In this document: piece by piece, positions 17,439 to 26,190 of the stretch | How positions within the stretch are numbered: position 1 is the stretch's first letter | How the letters are laid out: every line of letters starts with the position of its first letter | Origin: CAYRES01 sp964423425 | Lineage (GTDB): Bacteria; Actinomycetota; Thermoleophilia; RBG-16-64-13 | NCBI GenBank assembly: GCA_964423425.1 | Contig: CAYRES010000006.1 | Span: 1 to 64,000 of the forward strand | DNA: 64,000 bases | Reading direction: 5' to 3' | Notes under the pieces: generated by a model | Seen by the model: only the letters and a program-made list of their open reading frames with translations | The model's database searches: none | What the model was told of the DNA's origin: nothing | Position numbers and translations under genes: made by a program

Positions 17439-18956
17439 CTATGCCACCCCCACAGTCTTCGATTCGCCAATGCACGCCACGTGTGCGATCTCCTCTTCAC
17501 CCACCTCACGCGGGTCGAATTCACCACAAAGCCTGCCCTGATACATGACAAGGATACGATCGGCAACTCCCAACAGCTCCGGCATTTCCGAAGAGATCAT
17601 GAGGATGCCTGCTCCCTGCTCGGCCAAGTCCTGCATGAACCTGTACACTTCGCTCTTTGCCCCTACGTCGATACCACGCGTCGGCTCAGCCAAGACCACA
17701 ACCTTGGGTTTCAGAGCAAACCAACGGGCCAGTACGACTTTCTGCTGATTGCCGCCCGACAACTGGACAATCGGGAATTCCGTCGACGGCGTGCGGACCG
17801 CGAAACGACTCACTGAATCATTCGCCAGATTCTTCTCCGACTTGACATCCAACACCCCGAAGCGGGTGAAGTGACCGGTGGACAACCAGGGCAGCGAGAG
17901 ATTGGCCCGCACGCTCCTCGTCAGCAGCAGAGCCTCCTTCTTCCTGTCATCGGGGACATAGCCGATACCTGCCGCCATGCCGTGGCGAGGATCACCGGGC
18001 TTCACGCGCCGGCCCTCCACCAGAACTTCACCCGTGTATGGTATGGCACCAAAGATCGCCTGGCCCAACTGTATCTTGCCGGAGCCAACCAGCCCCGCCA
18101 CGCCCAGGATCTCTCCGGCGTGAAGGTCGAGATTCGCGTCTTGGACACTCTTGTCCTCAGCGGATAGGCGGCGTACCGAGAGCAGCACCTCGCCCCTCGG
18201 GATGCTGCGCTTCCCGTACAGATCCTCCATGTCCCTACCCACCATCTTGCTGACCAGCTGTGACTCCGTCACTCCATCCAGGGCGAGAGTGTCGACAAGC
18301 TCCCCGTCCCGGAGCACGGTGGCCTTGGTCGCACACCGGAAGATCTCACGGAGACGATGGGAGACGAAGAGGATACTCACCCCCTTCTGCCTCAGTTGCT
18401 CCAGCTTCAACATGAGGCGCTCAGTTGCCGTCTCGGAAAGAGAGCTGGTGGCTTCATCGAGTATAAGAACCCGCGACTGCCCGAACACTGCTCGAGCTAT
18501 CTCGACCTCCTGCTGGAGCTCAACCGAGAGCGAACCGACAGTCGCATCGGGGTCAATCTCGGTCCCCACTTCTTGAAGAGCATCGAACGCCAGTCTGCGC
18601 GCCTGCGCCCAGTCGATGCCGAAGCGACCACGAGGAAGACGGCCCATAAGGATGTTCTCAGTCACGCTCAGAGTCGGGGCCAGGGTCAACTCCTGCGTAA
18701 TCGCCGAGATTCCCAGACTGAGAGCGGTGTGGGGTGAGTCAATCACCGTTCGCCCACCGTCGATTTCGATCGTGCCCTCATCGGGATGAACGAAGCCATA
18801 GAGGCACTTGCAGAGTGTGGATTTCCCGGAGCCATTCTCACCCACCAGAGCGTGAATCTCTCCTGGAAAGAGTTCCACGTTGACCTCATGGAGCGCGGTC
18901 ACACCCGGAAAGCGTTTTGTGATCTTCCGCATGCGAATGAGCGGCACTTCGCTCAT
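17439..18956 (-). CDS. Sugar-type ABC transporter ATP-binding protein with two ABC domains (RbsA-like)
   Basis: A 505-residue protein with tandem ATPase domains. The first domain has Walker A GENGSGKSTLCK (near residue 40) and Walker B RVLILDEATSSL, with an unusual signature region SVELQQEVEIA. The second domain has the degenerate GLVGSGKIQLGQAIFG, signature LSGGNQQKVVLARW and Walker B VVVLAEPTRGIDVGA. This asymmetry is usual for RbsA/MglA proteins. It energises the adjacent permease. Confidence 0.92.
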   Translation of the reverse strand: MSEVPLIRMRKITKRFPGVTALHEVNVELFPGEIHALVGENGSGKSTLCKCLYGFVHPDEGTIEIDGGRTVIDSPHTALSLGISAITQELTLAPTLSVTENILMGRLPRGRFGIDWAQARRLAFDALQEVGTEIDPDATVGSLSVELQQEVEIARAVFGQSRVLILDEATSSLSETATERLMLKLEQLRQKGVSILFVSHRLREIFRCATKATVLRDGELVDTLALDGVTESQLVSKMVGRDMEDLYGKRSIPRGEVLLSVRRLSAEDKSVQDANLDLHAGEILGVAGLVGSGKIQLGQAIFGAIPYTGEVLVEGRRVKPGDPRHGMAAGIGYVPDDRKKEALLLTRSVRANLSLPWLSTGHFTRFGVLDVKSEKNLANDSVSRFAVRTPSTEFPIVQLSGGNQQKVVLARWFALKPKVVVLAEPTRGIDVGAKSEVYRFMQDLAEQGAGILMISSEMPELLGVADRILVMYQGRLCGEFDPREVGEEEIAHVACIGESKTVGVA

Positions 18957-19053
18957 CTCAACAGTTCTCCCAGCTCTCGGGCAGCCGGACCGGGCACAGG
19001 TTCATGCACCGAGCAGCTGCAATTGACATGACAGCGAGTAGTACCGAAACCTT

Positions 19054-19091
19054 GGGGCGGCTCCGATCGCCCACCTGATCGGAGCCGCCCC
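19054..19091. terminator. Perfect 15-bp intercistronic hairpin between binding-protein and ATPase genes
   Basis: The arms at 19054-19068 and 19077-19091 are perfectly complementary (G/C-rich, 8-nt loop). On the transcribed minus strand no U-run follows, so it is probably a leaky terminator or RNA-stabilising structure that raises the amount of binding protein relative to the transporter, a common arrangement. It occupies most of the 182-bp gap 18957-19138. Confidence 0.7.
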
Positions 19092-19138
19092 CTTGTCTGA
19101 ATACGGGTCTCAGGCCCCTGCTCTTGGTATACCAGTCA

Positions 19139-20248
19139 CTACAGATTGTCGAGGAACTCGAAAAAATCGTTGAGATAGTTCTCGGCATCCACTGAGGCCG
19201 TGTACTCAAGGAAGCTGTCGAGAATGCCCAGCTCGATGACCGTTTCCAGCGGGAAGGAAGCGGTCGGGGCGATTGTGTTGTCGATCCTGTGATACGGACA
19301 CACAATGGTCGGAGGCACGTCTTCCTTCGCGATTTCGCCCGCAACTATCCGATAGAGAAGCTCGATCTCGCCCGCGCCCACGAGCTCGGAATCTCCGCTG
19401 TACGTGGCAGACACGATCCCCGCTCGGACAGCTTCGATTGCCTCTTGGGTACCGTTCATGCCCGTGACAATCACCGCACCGGGCTTAGGGTCGGCGGCAT
19501 CGTAGATCTCTTTGCCGGCCGCACGCAATGCTGCGGAGGCTCCGAGCGCACTACGGTCGTTGAAGCACCATACCGCCTGAACATCCGGGAACTTCGTGAG
19601 AAGCTCCTGCACAATCTGCTGGGCCCCACTGGCCTGATCAGTCATGTTATCTTGGCGGGCCAGGACCTCGAGACCGGCCGCAGCAGCCTCTTCCTCCATG
19701 TTCTTTGTGACATAGAGGATGTAGGGCACGGGCTCTCCGCCGACAATGAATATCTTGCCGCCCGGATACACCGATGAGAACCACTCAGCTGCGTCCTTCT
19801 GTGCCATCCTGCTGGTGTTCTGCTCCTGGACGAACGTCGCCGTCACGAAATCGCCCGGGCTGTTCTCCGTTACCACCGGGATGCCTGCATCCTGGGCTTT
19901 CTTGTACACGGCCGTAGCCGCACCCTGATCAAGGGTCCAACTGGTGATGCCGTCTGCACCCTGCTGAATGAAAGTCTCAATATCGGCCACCTGCTTGGAT
20001 GGCGTAATGTTGGCGTCGGCCGTGATGAACTCAGCTCCCAAGAGCTTGCACATCTCGCGCTTGCCATACTCGAAAGCCATCTGATGCTGGTTTGAGGCAA
20101 CCGGATTCGACTCTGCGAAAGTGAATGACTGCCCTGCTGCAGTCGTCGTGGTTTCGCCGTTACCGCACCCGGCAAGCGCCAGCACGGCCATCACGAGAAC
20201 TGCAACCAATACTACGAACCCGATTGATGTCTTCTTAGCAGAACGCAA
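19139..20248 (-). CDS. Sugar-type ABC transporter substrate-binding lipoprotein
   Basis: A 369-residue periplasmic-binding-protein type 1 family lipoprotein. Lipobox LALAGC, then a short Thr-rich linker and a RbsB-like domain (VADIETFIQQGADGITSWTLD; AGIPVVTENSPGD; AVWCFNDRSALGASAALRAAG). The start is the TTG at 20248, with AAGGGGG about 8 nt upstream; it gives a normal signal peptide, whereas an open frame reaching 20359 adds an implausible tail. First gene of the transporter operon. Confidence 0.88.
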   Translation of the reverse strand: MRSAKKTSIGFVVLVAVLVMAVLALAGCGNGETTTTAAGQSFTFAESNPVASNQHQMAFEYGKREMCKLLGAEFITADANITPSKQVADIETFIQQGADGITSWTLDQGAATAVYKKAQDAGIPVVTENSPGDFVTATFVQEQNTSRMAQKDAAEWFSSVYPGGKIFIVGGEPVPYILYVTKNMEEEAAAAGLEVLARQDNMTDQASGAQQIVQELLTKFPDVQAVWCFNDRSALGASAALRAAGKEIYDAADPKPGAVIVTGMNGTQEAIEAVRAGIVSATYSGDSELVGAGEIELLYRIVAGEIAKEDVPPTIVCPYHRIDNTIAPTASFPLETVIELGILDSFLEYTASVDAENYLNDFFEFLDNL

Positions 20249-20494
20249 TGCACTGCCCCCTTGCTTTCTCGTCCCCCGCCGTCGAGCGGAGGCGCCACTC
20301 CTGTAGTACTCGCGTCCTTGTGGGTCCAAGCTGGGCCCGCTCTGGACGGCACGACACACAACTGATTGAAGACAATGAAGGTCTCACCTTCTCCCCTGGC
20401 ATACCCCCTTGCTCTATGAGACTCCCCGTCAGCCCCAGCCCGCCTTCCCGGGCCAACAGCGCGGGTACAAAAACAGTTTACAACACTCGCGTTC

Positions 20495-20545
20495 ACCGTA
20501 GTACAATGTTGTCTGACTGTCAACATGTTCGTAGGTGGTAGTACA
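20495..20545 (-). promoter_or_regulatory. Promoter and operator candidate of the sugar-type ABC operon
   Basis: On the minus strand a perfect TTGACA (20523-20518) is followed after 17 bp by TACGGT (20500-20495). An inverted repeat ATGTTG/CAACAT (20506-20511 and 20521-20526) overlaps the -35 and spacer, and GTAGTACA is repeated at 20498-20505 and 20538-20545, 40 bp apart. The transcript would have a leader of about 245 nt. I see no other element in the 475-bp gap 20249-20723. Confidence 0.5.
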
Positions 20546-20723
20546 GACCAGTAGCTCGTCCTACGACTGTGGTTGTGACTAGACCCATAGACGACGGTCC
20601 CACGTCCCGTCAAGGGGGGCACATGAAGAGCGTGGTAACATGTCATGCTCGAATGGTGAGACACCGCTCGAGACCGCCGACCGCTCCGAGTGGTGCAGTT
20701 CGCACGGGTAGGAGAGTTTCGAG

Positions 20724-22184
20724 ATGACGCCGTTCCAGTATCGCTGGAAGTACACATCGCGCCCCTTCTCCGAGGCGCTGACGGAACTCCTCAGGCGCGA
20801 CAGTGGAGATTCCGGCGGCAGAGTGAACCTGCGCGAATTCTTCCGTAGGGTCAAAGGCTGGGAATACGAGACGCTCCGGAAGCAAGTCTCTGCTGAACGC
20901 ACTCTCCAGCCGGAGGCCATTGAGGCGATGGCCGCCGTTCTTGGGGTGGCTCCCGAATACTTCCAGGAGTACCGCCGCCATCAGATCGAACGCGCCATCG
21001 TCGATCACCCCGAACTCATCGATCTCGTATATGACCTCTTGGTTACCCGGGCCAAGTCGCTCGACGCCATCGCCGTGCCGCTCGTCTCCCGGGCGCTCGA
21101 CCAGTTGGCCGACGGTGAAGATCTATCCGAGGATTTGGCCTCGCGAGTGCTCGAACTCATCATCGAAGGCCAAGTCGGCGACGTACAAATGGCCGCCTTC
21201 CTCATGGGGCTCAGGGTCAAGGGCGAGACGGGAGCCGAGATATCCGCGTTCGCCCGCACCATGCGCCGTTTCGGCGAGCCCGTGGAAGTCGACATTGATG
21301 GGCCCCTCGTCGACATCGTGAGTACCGGGGGTGACAGGCTGTCCACGTTCAATATCTCGACCACGTCGGCGTTTGTCGCCGCGAGCGCCGGCGTCATAGT
21401 GGCCAAACACGGCAGCCGGGGGCAGACCTCCTTCTCGGGCTCGGCTGATCTCATCCAAGCCTTGGGCGGACGCATCGACCTTCCACCGGAGTCCATCGCC
21501 GACTGCATCAGGACGGTTGGGTTCGGCTTCATGTTCGCGCCGCTGCACTATCGCATCATCCGCGATCTGGTGCCCATCCGCCGCAGCCTCAACATGCGCA
21601 CCATCTTCAATCTCCTGGGGCCCATCCTCAACCCCGCACACGTGCAACATCAACTCACGGGCGTGAGTGACGCGCGCTTCGTCACGGTGATCGCGGAAGC
21701 GTTGGGCAGGCTGGGTGCGAAGAGATCGATGGTCGTACACGGAGAAGAAGGCCTCGATGAGATCTCGGTATCCGCACCCACCACCGTGGTGGAAGTGCGC
21801 GACGGGGTCTGTTCGGACCCCTACACCATCCAGCCGGAGGACTTCGGTCTCCGCCGCTGGCCGCTCAAGGATCTCGTCGGTGGCGACCCCCAGAAGAACG
21901 CGCAGATCACGCGCCGCATCCTCACCGGGGAGCCGGGCGCACGCATGGATGTGGTGGTGTTGAACGCCGGTACCGCCATCTACCTCGCCGACAAGGCCGC
22001 TTCGATCACCGAAGGTGTGGAGATGGCCCGCGAAGCGCTCATGGCCGGGGCAGCGTACGAGAAGATGACTCAGTTCGTGGAGTTCACCCAGCAGGCGAAG
22101 GCCGATCTGGAGCGGGCTGCCCGCCGGCACAGGTCGGCAGCACAAGCCGAAGGGGGCTCACGCAGCGCGGTCGTCGGTAACTGA
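20724..22184 (+). CDS. Anthranilate phosphoribosyltransferase-like protein with N-terminal HTH domain
   Basis: A 486-residue protein. Residues about 35-90 resemble a Cro/CI-type helix-turn-helix (REFFRRVKGWEYETLRKQ to LGVAPEYFQEY). Residues about 100-470 are a TrpD/nucleoside-phosphorylase-fold transferase with STGGDRLSTFNIST, VAKHGSRGQTSFSGSAD and NLLGPILNP. TrpD joins PRPP and anthranilate in tryptophan synthesis, but no other trp gene is nearby. The motifs fit TrpD better than thymidine phosphorylase (GGDRLSTFN, AKHG, GSAD). AGGAGAG precedes the ATG. An orphan transferase carrying its own DNA-binding domain may be a regulator or act on another substrate. Confidence 0.75.
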   Translation: MTPFQYRWKYTSRPFSEALTELLRRDSGDSGGRVNLREFFRRVKGWEYETLRKQVSAERTLQPEAIEAMAAVLGVAPEYFQEYRRHQIERAIVDHPELIDLVYDLLVTRAKSLDAIAVPLVSRALDQLADGEDLSEDLASRVLELIIEGQVGDVQMAAFLMGLRVKGETGAEISAFARTMRRFGEPVEVDIDGPLVDIVSTGGDRLSTFNISTTSAFVAASAGVIVAKHGSRGQTSFSGSADLIQALGGRIDLPPESIADCIRTVGFGFMFAPLHYRIIRDLVPIRRSLNMRTIFNLLGPILNPAHVQHQLTGVSDARFVTVIAEALGRLGAKRSMVVHGEEGLDEISVSAPTTVVEVRDGVCSDPYTIQPEDFGLRRWPLKDLVGGDPQKNAQITRRILTGEPGARMDVVVLNAGTAIYLADKAASITEGVEMAREALMAGAAYEKMTQFVEFTQQAKADLERAARRHRSAAQAEGGSRSAVVGN

Positions 22185-22347
22185 CACAAGGCATCAGTCC
22201 GTACCACTCACGTGCGGTCGCGCACCTCGTCTCCGCGATGCACGCCGCTTCCATTCAGTGCGCGTCCTTTGGACCACCACCGCCGCCTTGGCCGGACAGA
22301 CCGCCTTCTTCGATGCAAAGCCACCCCGTGAGAAGGAAGAAATTTGG

Positions 22348-22356
22348 TGCTAGAAT
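22348..22356 (+). promoter_or_regulatory. Extended -10 promoter candidate
   Basis: TGCTAGAAT is an extended -10 element (TGn + TAGAAT) about 65 bp upstream of the small secreted-protein gene. No convincing -35 is seen, which is acceptable for this promoter class. Confidence 0.35.
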
Positions 22357-22420
22357 GGAATGTGATCACGGGAGGGAACACGACGGTCGCTCCGCGGCGA
22401 CACTTGGAGGCTTGAAGAAC

Positions 22421-22783
22421 ATGGTGAAGCGAGTGTTGGCAGCGCTCCTGGGGGTCGTGCTGTTGGTTCTGCTCATGGCCGGTCCGGCCATAGCCGCAAC
22501 CCCGCAAGACATCTACGACGACTTCGTAACCAACGGTACCCTTACTGGCACGTACACGGTAGTGGAGCTCGAAACCTATCTGGACGACGCCGTCATCCAC
22601 CAGTACGGCGACCAGGCTGTTCTGCGAGAACTCGACATATTGGTCAGGAAGCTCCTGGCCCAGCCCGACCGCCCGGTGTTCCCCTTCACGGGCTTCGAAC
22701 TGCTTCTCATCGGCATGGGAGGGGCTGCACTGGTGGGCGTGGGTGTTGCGCTTCGCCGCTCCACGCATCGCCGCGAGAACTAA
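22421..22783 (+). CDS. Small secreted protein with sortase-like C-terminal signal
   Basis: A 120-residue protein of no family I recognise. The signal peptide is residues 1-26 (hydrophobic core, AIAA cleavage). The mature part is short, acidic and helix-prone (DIYDDFVTNGT, TVVELETYLDD). Residues 87-91 read FPFTG, followed by a hydrophobic stretch and the basic tail RRSTHRREN, the layout of a cell-wall sorting signal with F in place of L. No sortase gene is in the window. GGAGG lies about 11 nt upstream of the ATG, slightly far. It may instead be simply membrane-anchored. Confidence 0.7.
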   Translation: MVKRVLAALLGVVLLVLLMAGPAIAATPQDIYDDFVTNGTLTGTYTVVELETYLDDAVIHQYGDQAVLRELDILVRKLLAQPDRPVFPFTGFELLLIGMGGAALVGVGVALRRSTHRREN

Positions 22784-22884
22784 CTCTGCGCAGGAGCAGC
22801 CCACGACCGCCACATAGCTGCGGCATCCATGGCCGCACAATGGGCGCCGTAATTGAGCGCCACGTAGTTGACGGAACGTAGTTG

Positions 22885-22920
22885 AGCGGACGGCCGCCCG
22901 TAGGGGCGGCCGTCCGCTTT
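22885..22920. terminator. Rho-independent (bidirectional) terminator
   Basis: A perfect 15-bp stem (22885-22899 with 22904-22918), a GTAG tetraloop, and trailing T residues on the plus strand. It lies between the convergent small-protein gene and the Wzz/BY-kinase gene, so it can stop both transcripts. The rest of 22784-23016 shows nothing. Confidence 0.8.
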
Positions 22921-23016
22921 AGGAACACTTGGACGCCTGCCGGTCCCGCGCCGGCAGCGGCTTCTCAACCCCGCCTTGGCAGCAACTCCGGCTCGACAGG
23001 GCGCCACAGGGCAATC

Positions 23017-24651
23017 TCAGGGGCCGTACCCGTAACCCTCGTATGCTCCGCTGTACCCGCCGCCGTACCGCCGATAGCCGTACCGGTAGTAGGCCCCACT
23101 CCTCTTGCTGCCCTGCGCCACAATACCGATGGGTCGTGCCCCGGCACGGTCCAGCAGGGAGCGGACCTCCCGGGCTTCATCCTTGGTTGTGGCGCCCATT
23201 CGGGCCGAGACGAGCACTCCATCGACGTGCTTGGCCAGAGTCAACGCATCGGCGACCAACAACACCGGTGGAGTGTCGAGAATGACATAGTCGGCTGCCT
23301 CGAGCATCCTCTCGACGAGTTCGAGCATCTTGCCCGACGAGAGCAACTCTGCCGGGTTGGGAGGCAGGGGCCCGGAAGTGAGACAGTAGAGGTTCTTCTG
23401 GAGCAGCAGGCCGTCGTCTCCGGGTTGCGTGCGCCGCCCCGCCGGTGGAGCGTAGTCATCAACAGGAACAAGCTGCAGAGCTTCCGCGAGGGAATGCGTG
23501 CCCGCCACGACGCTCGACACACCCACCTCATTGGTGAGCCCGAAGTAGTTGTGGAGCATGGGTTTGCGCAGGTCGGTCTCGGCCGCGATGACCCGCCTGC
23601 CGGACAACGCCAGACTTATACCCAAATTGGCCACGACCACGCTCTTACCCTCGCGAGGTAGTCCACTCGTCACAAGGAGAACGCGAAGTTGTTCATCCAC
23701 CCCGAAGTACTGCAGGCTCGAGCGAAGTGTGCGGAAGGGTTCGAGAAGAGGAGAACGGGGGTCGCTGAAGCCGATGTAGCGCATCACCGTCTCGGAGTCG
23801 CGCTTGCGTGGGTCCCACTTCCCACCCACCAAGGGGACGGTGGACAGCACCGGAAGTCCGAACTCCCGCTCGAGACCGGTTTCGTCCTTGATGCGACGGT
23901 CCAGGTACTCGACCAAGAAGGCGAGACCCACCCCAAGAACCAACCCCACTGCCAGCGCGAGAATCAGGTTGCGCACCGGCTGCGGAGTGAAGGGAGCGCG
24001 AGGAACCATCGCCGGCTGAGTGATCTTGAAGCCTCCTGTCTGAAGCTCGGCCATGATGGTGAGCTCTTCCAGCCGGCCGGTGAGCAGCCTGCCGCGATCG
24101 GAGGTGAGCTCAGCGGTGGTCATGCGGTTGAGCTGGCTGCGGATGACCTGCTCCGCAAGTGCGATGGCCTCGCGGTCGGACCTCTGCTGCACGGCAATGA
24201 AGTTCCGGGCGAAGGAATTCGCCACGTCAGCGGCTTCTGCGGGATCACTTGACGAGGCGGTGATATCGATGATGTCGGTCTGGCTGCCGGGGGTCGCGTT
24301 CGCCATACCGGAGAGCTCCTCGGCGGAACGCTCCGAGCCGAGCTCTGTCTTCACCAGCGCCGCGACTTCCGGGGTGGTTGCCAAGCCTGCGCTTGTACGC
24401 AGCTCTCGCTGTATATCGCGGTACTCAAAGAGTCGCGAGCCGAAGAGAGCGGTCTCGAGCGTTGTTTTCTCCCGCACGAGAGTGGCGGTCGCTCGATACT
24501 GAGGGGTAGTGGTGAAGGTGAGGGCGGCGACCACCCCGACAGTGAGGGCAACTATCGCAACGACCAGCCACTTCCGCGCCCAAAGGACCCGAAAGTAGTC
24601 AGAGAGCTCAACGGTCTCAGTGTACTCCTGAGGCGAAGTCGGTTGCTCCAT
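23017..24651 (-). CDS. Polysaccharide co-polymerase/bacterial tyrosine kinase fusion (Wzc/CapAB-like)
   Basis: A 544-residue inner-membrane protein. A Wzz domain comes first: helix 1 near residues 28-50, then a periplasmic/extracellular region, the PQPVRNLILALAVGLVLG helix and a cytosolic BY-kinase domain. That domain has Walker A LVTSGLPREGKSVVVANL, Walker A' RVIAAETDLRKP and Walker B DYVILDTPP. The C terminus is a Tyr/Gly cluster (GAYYRYGYRRYGGGYSG onward), the usual autophosphorylation tail. It controls exopolysaccharide chain length. Start set at 24651 (MEQPTS); the ribosome site is weak. No polysaccharide genes are adjacent. Confidence 0.87.
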   Translation of the reverse strand: MEQPTSPQEYTETVELSDYFRVLWARKWLVVAIVALTVGVVAALTFTTTPQYRATATLVREKTTLETALFGSRLFEYRDIQRELRTSAGLATTPEVAALVKTELGSERSAEELSGMANATPGSQTDIIDITASSSDPAEAADVANSFARNFIAVQQRSDREAIALAEQVIRSQLNRMTTAELTSDRGRLLTGRLEELTIMAELQTGGFKITQPAMVPRAPFTPQPVRNLILALAVGLVLGVGLAFLVEYLDRRIKDETGLEREFGLPVLSTVPLVGGKWDPRKRDSETVMRYIGFSDPRSPLLEPFRTLRSSLQYFGVDEQLRVLLVTSGLPREGKSVVVANLGISLALSGRRVIAAETDLRKPMLHNYFGLTNEVGVSSVVAGTHSLAEALQLVPVDDYAPPAGRRTQPGDDGLLLQKNLYCLTSGPLPPNPAELLSSGKMLELVERMLEAADYVILDTPPVLLVADALTLAKHVDGVLVSARMGATTKDEAREVRSLLDRAGARPIGIVAQGSKRSGAYYRYGYRRYGGGYSGAYEGYGYGP

Positions 24652-24691
24652 ACCGAGCGTTAAGTCTACGCGTAATGGTGGCCGGAAACAA

Positions 24692-25264
24692 TCACGTCTC
24701 CACAACCGACGCCACCACTGCAGCCAAGGTGTCGAGCGTATAGGGCTTCTCCAAGGCGGCGGCAAAGCCGAAGCCTGAGTGGTCGGCCATCACGGTGTCA
24801 GCCGAGTACCCACTGGACACGATGATGCGGGCTTCAGGGTCAAGCTGCAGGATGGCCCGGGCGGTCTCATGCCCTCCCATGCCTCCGGGCATCACCAGGT
24901 CGGTAATGACCACTCCAAAGGGCCTGACCTGCCGCCTGGCCTCGGCGTAGGCGCCAACTGCCGACGCTCCATCAGCGCAGGATTCCACCTCGTGGCCCAA
25001 CCTCTCCAGCATGCGGACCAAGGTGGCACGCACCACCGGCTCGTCGTCTACGACGAGTGCGCGAGGCACAGCGGACGATCTCCAGACCCAAACCCCGACC
25101 AACTTGTTCAACGGAGGCACCTCTCTCAAGAAGACCGGAGAGAACTTCCGGCGGTATTCCACCTCCCCCGTCACGCACGACCAGCCGTACAAACGGTCCT
25201 CCCGGTTCATCGAAGTCCTCAGTGGCCACCTCGATGCGACACCGCCCGTCCAGCGCGTCTGCAT
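24692..25264 (-). pseudogene. Receiver-domain fragment of the broken kinase
   Basis: The real homology runs from about 25050 to 24692: ALVVDDEPVVRATL, then the phospho-acceptor Asp in VVITDLVMPGGMGG and the KPYTLD lysine. All receiver residues are intact. The upstream part of this frame, to 25264, is out-of-frame HATPase sequence and not a natural N terminus. It could only be made as a separate protein from an internal start. Confidence 0.6.
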
Positions 25265-25337
25265 TATTCTTCACCAAGTTCCGGATGACGTGCGCAAGCT
25301 GTCCCTCGTCGCCTTCCACCAAGCGTGTTGCTCCCAA
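24972..25337 (-). pseudogene. HATPase_c fragment of the broken kinase
   Basis: Contains DEGQLAHVIRNLVKNNADAL (N box), VRDGGGGIPPEV (G1 box) and GRGLGLEIVR (G2 box). The usual F box between G1 and G2 is unrecognisable, and the domain ends abruptly after GLGL. After that the frame is only Arg-rich sequence antagonistic to the receiver frame. Confidence 0.6.
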
Positions 25338-25377
25338 GTCGAGTCCGATCGAGACGGCGAGCCCGAAACCGCCGCGT

Positions 25378-26187
25378 TCAACACGCCTGCTTCACAAGTT
25401 GGTTCACGTCAATGATGCGGAGAACCGACGCCCCACCATCCGAGAAGGTGAGAAGCTCCGAGGTGAGCGACACCGCCCGCCGGCACGATTCTTCCGCCTC
25501 TTCGATCAGGGTGCCCCGTGCCTTCGCCTCCTCTTCCGTCTTGGCCAGACTGAGGCTGCCCAGTACTCCCGTGAGCAGATTGTTGAAGTCGTGAGCGATG
25601 CCGGCGGCCAACCTGCCCACCCACTGCAATTGGTTCCGGCGCTCCTTCTCCTTCTCGAGTCTCTTACGAAGCGAGATGTCGGCGACCGAAGCCAGAACAG
25701 CCACCGGGACTTCTTGCTCATCGTAGACCAGGGCAAGGGCCAGCCTGATATCGAATGTCCTTCCATCGTGGCGCCGGGCGGTGAGTTCCCCCTCCCACCT
25801 GCCCTCGGCGAACAGTAGTCTCCAGGCTTCGGGAACCACTTCCGGATCCGCAAAGCACTCCTCGGCCCGCACGCCCAGCATGTCTTCCGAACGGCTGCGG
25901 CCCCACATGGCGGCCAGCGCCGGATTGGCGAAGGTGATCCTCCCGTCGAGGTCCATGAGCGCGGTTCCATCCAACGACGCCGTGACCGCCATCTGCGCCT
26001 GCTTCAGGTCGAGGAAGAGCGTCTCCACGGGACGGCGAAGGCCGGAGACCACGAGCGCCCGGTAGAAGAAGTAGAAGGCGAGGATCTTGAAGGTGTGCCC
26101 GACCAGGTTCGACAGGCCGTACACGCTCACATAGAGGGTGAAGGCGAGCTCAGCCCCAATGGTTGCCACGATGGAGGCCGGAAACAC
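25378..26187 (-). pseudogene. MASE3 C-terminal part, PAS and HisKA fragment of the broken kinase
   Basis: A 269-residue open stretch. The last MASE3 helices (FPASIVATIGAELAFTLY, GHTFKILAFYFFYRAL) lead into a PAS domain (ALMDLDGRITFANPALAAMWG) and HisKA with the H box GIAHDFNNLLTGVLGS. The reading frame is the same as the upstream piece, from which it is separated only by the TGA at 26191-26193. It ends at a stop at 25378-25380 produced by a frameshift. Confidence 0.7.
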
Positions 26188-26190
26188 ATT

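Noticed and set aside
20724..22184. Thymidine/pyrimidine phosphorylase
   Set aside because: STGGDxLSTFNIST, AKHGxR and SGSAD match TrpD better, but a nucleoside role is not fully excluded.
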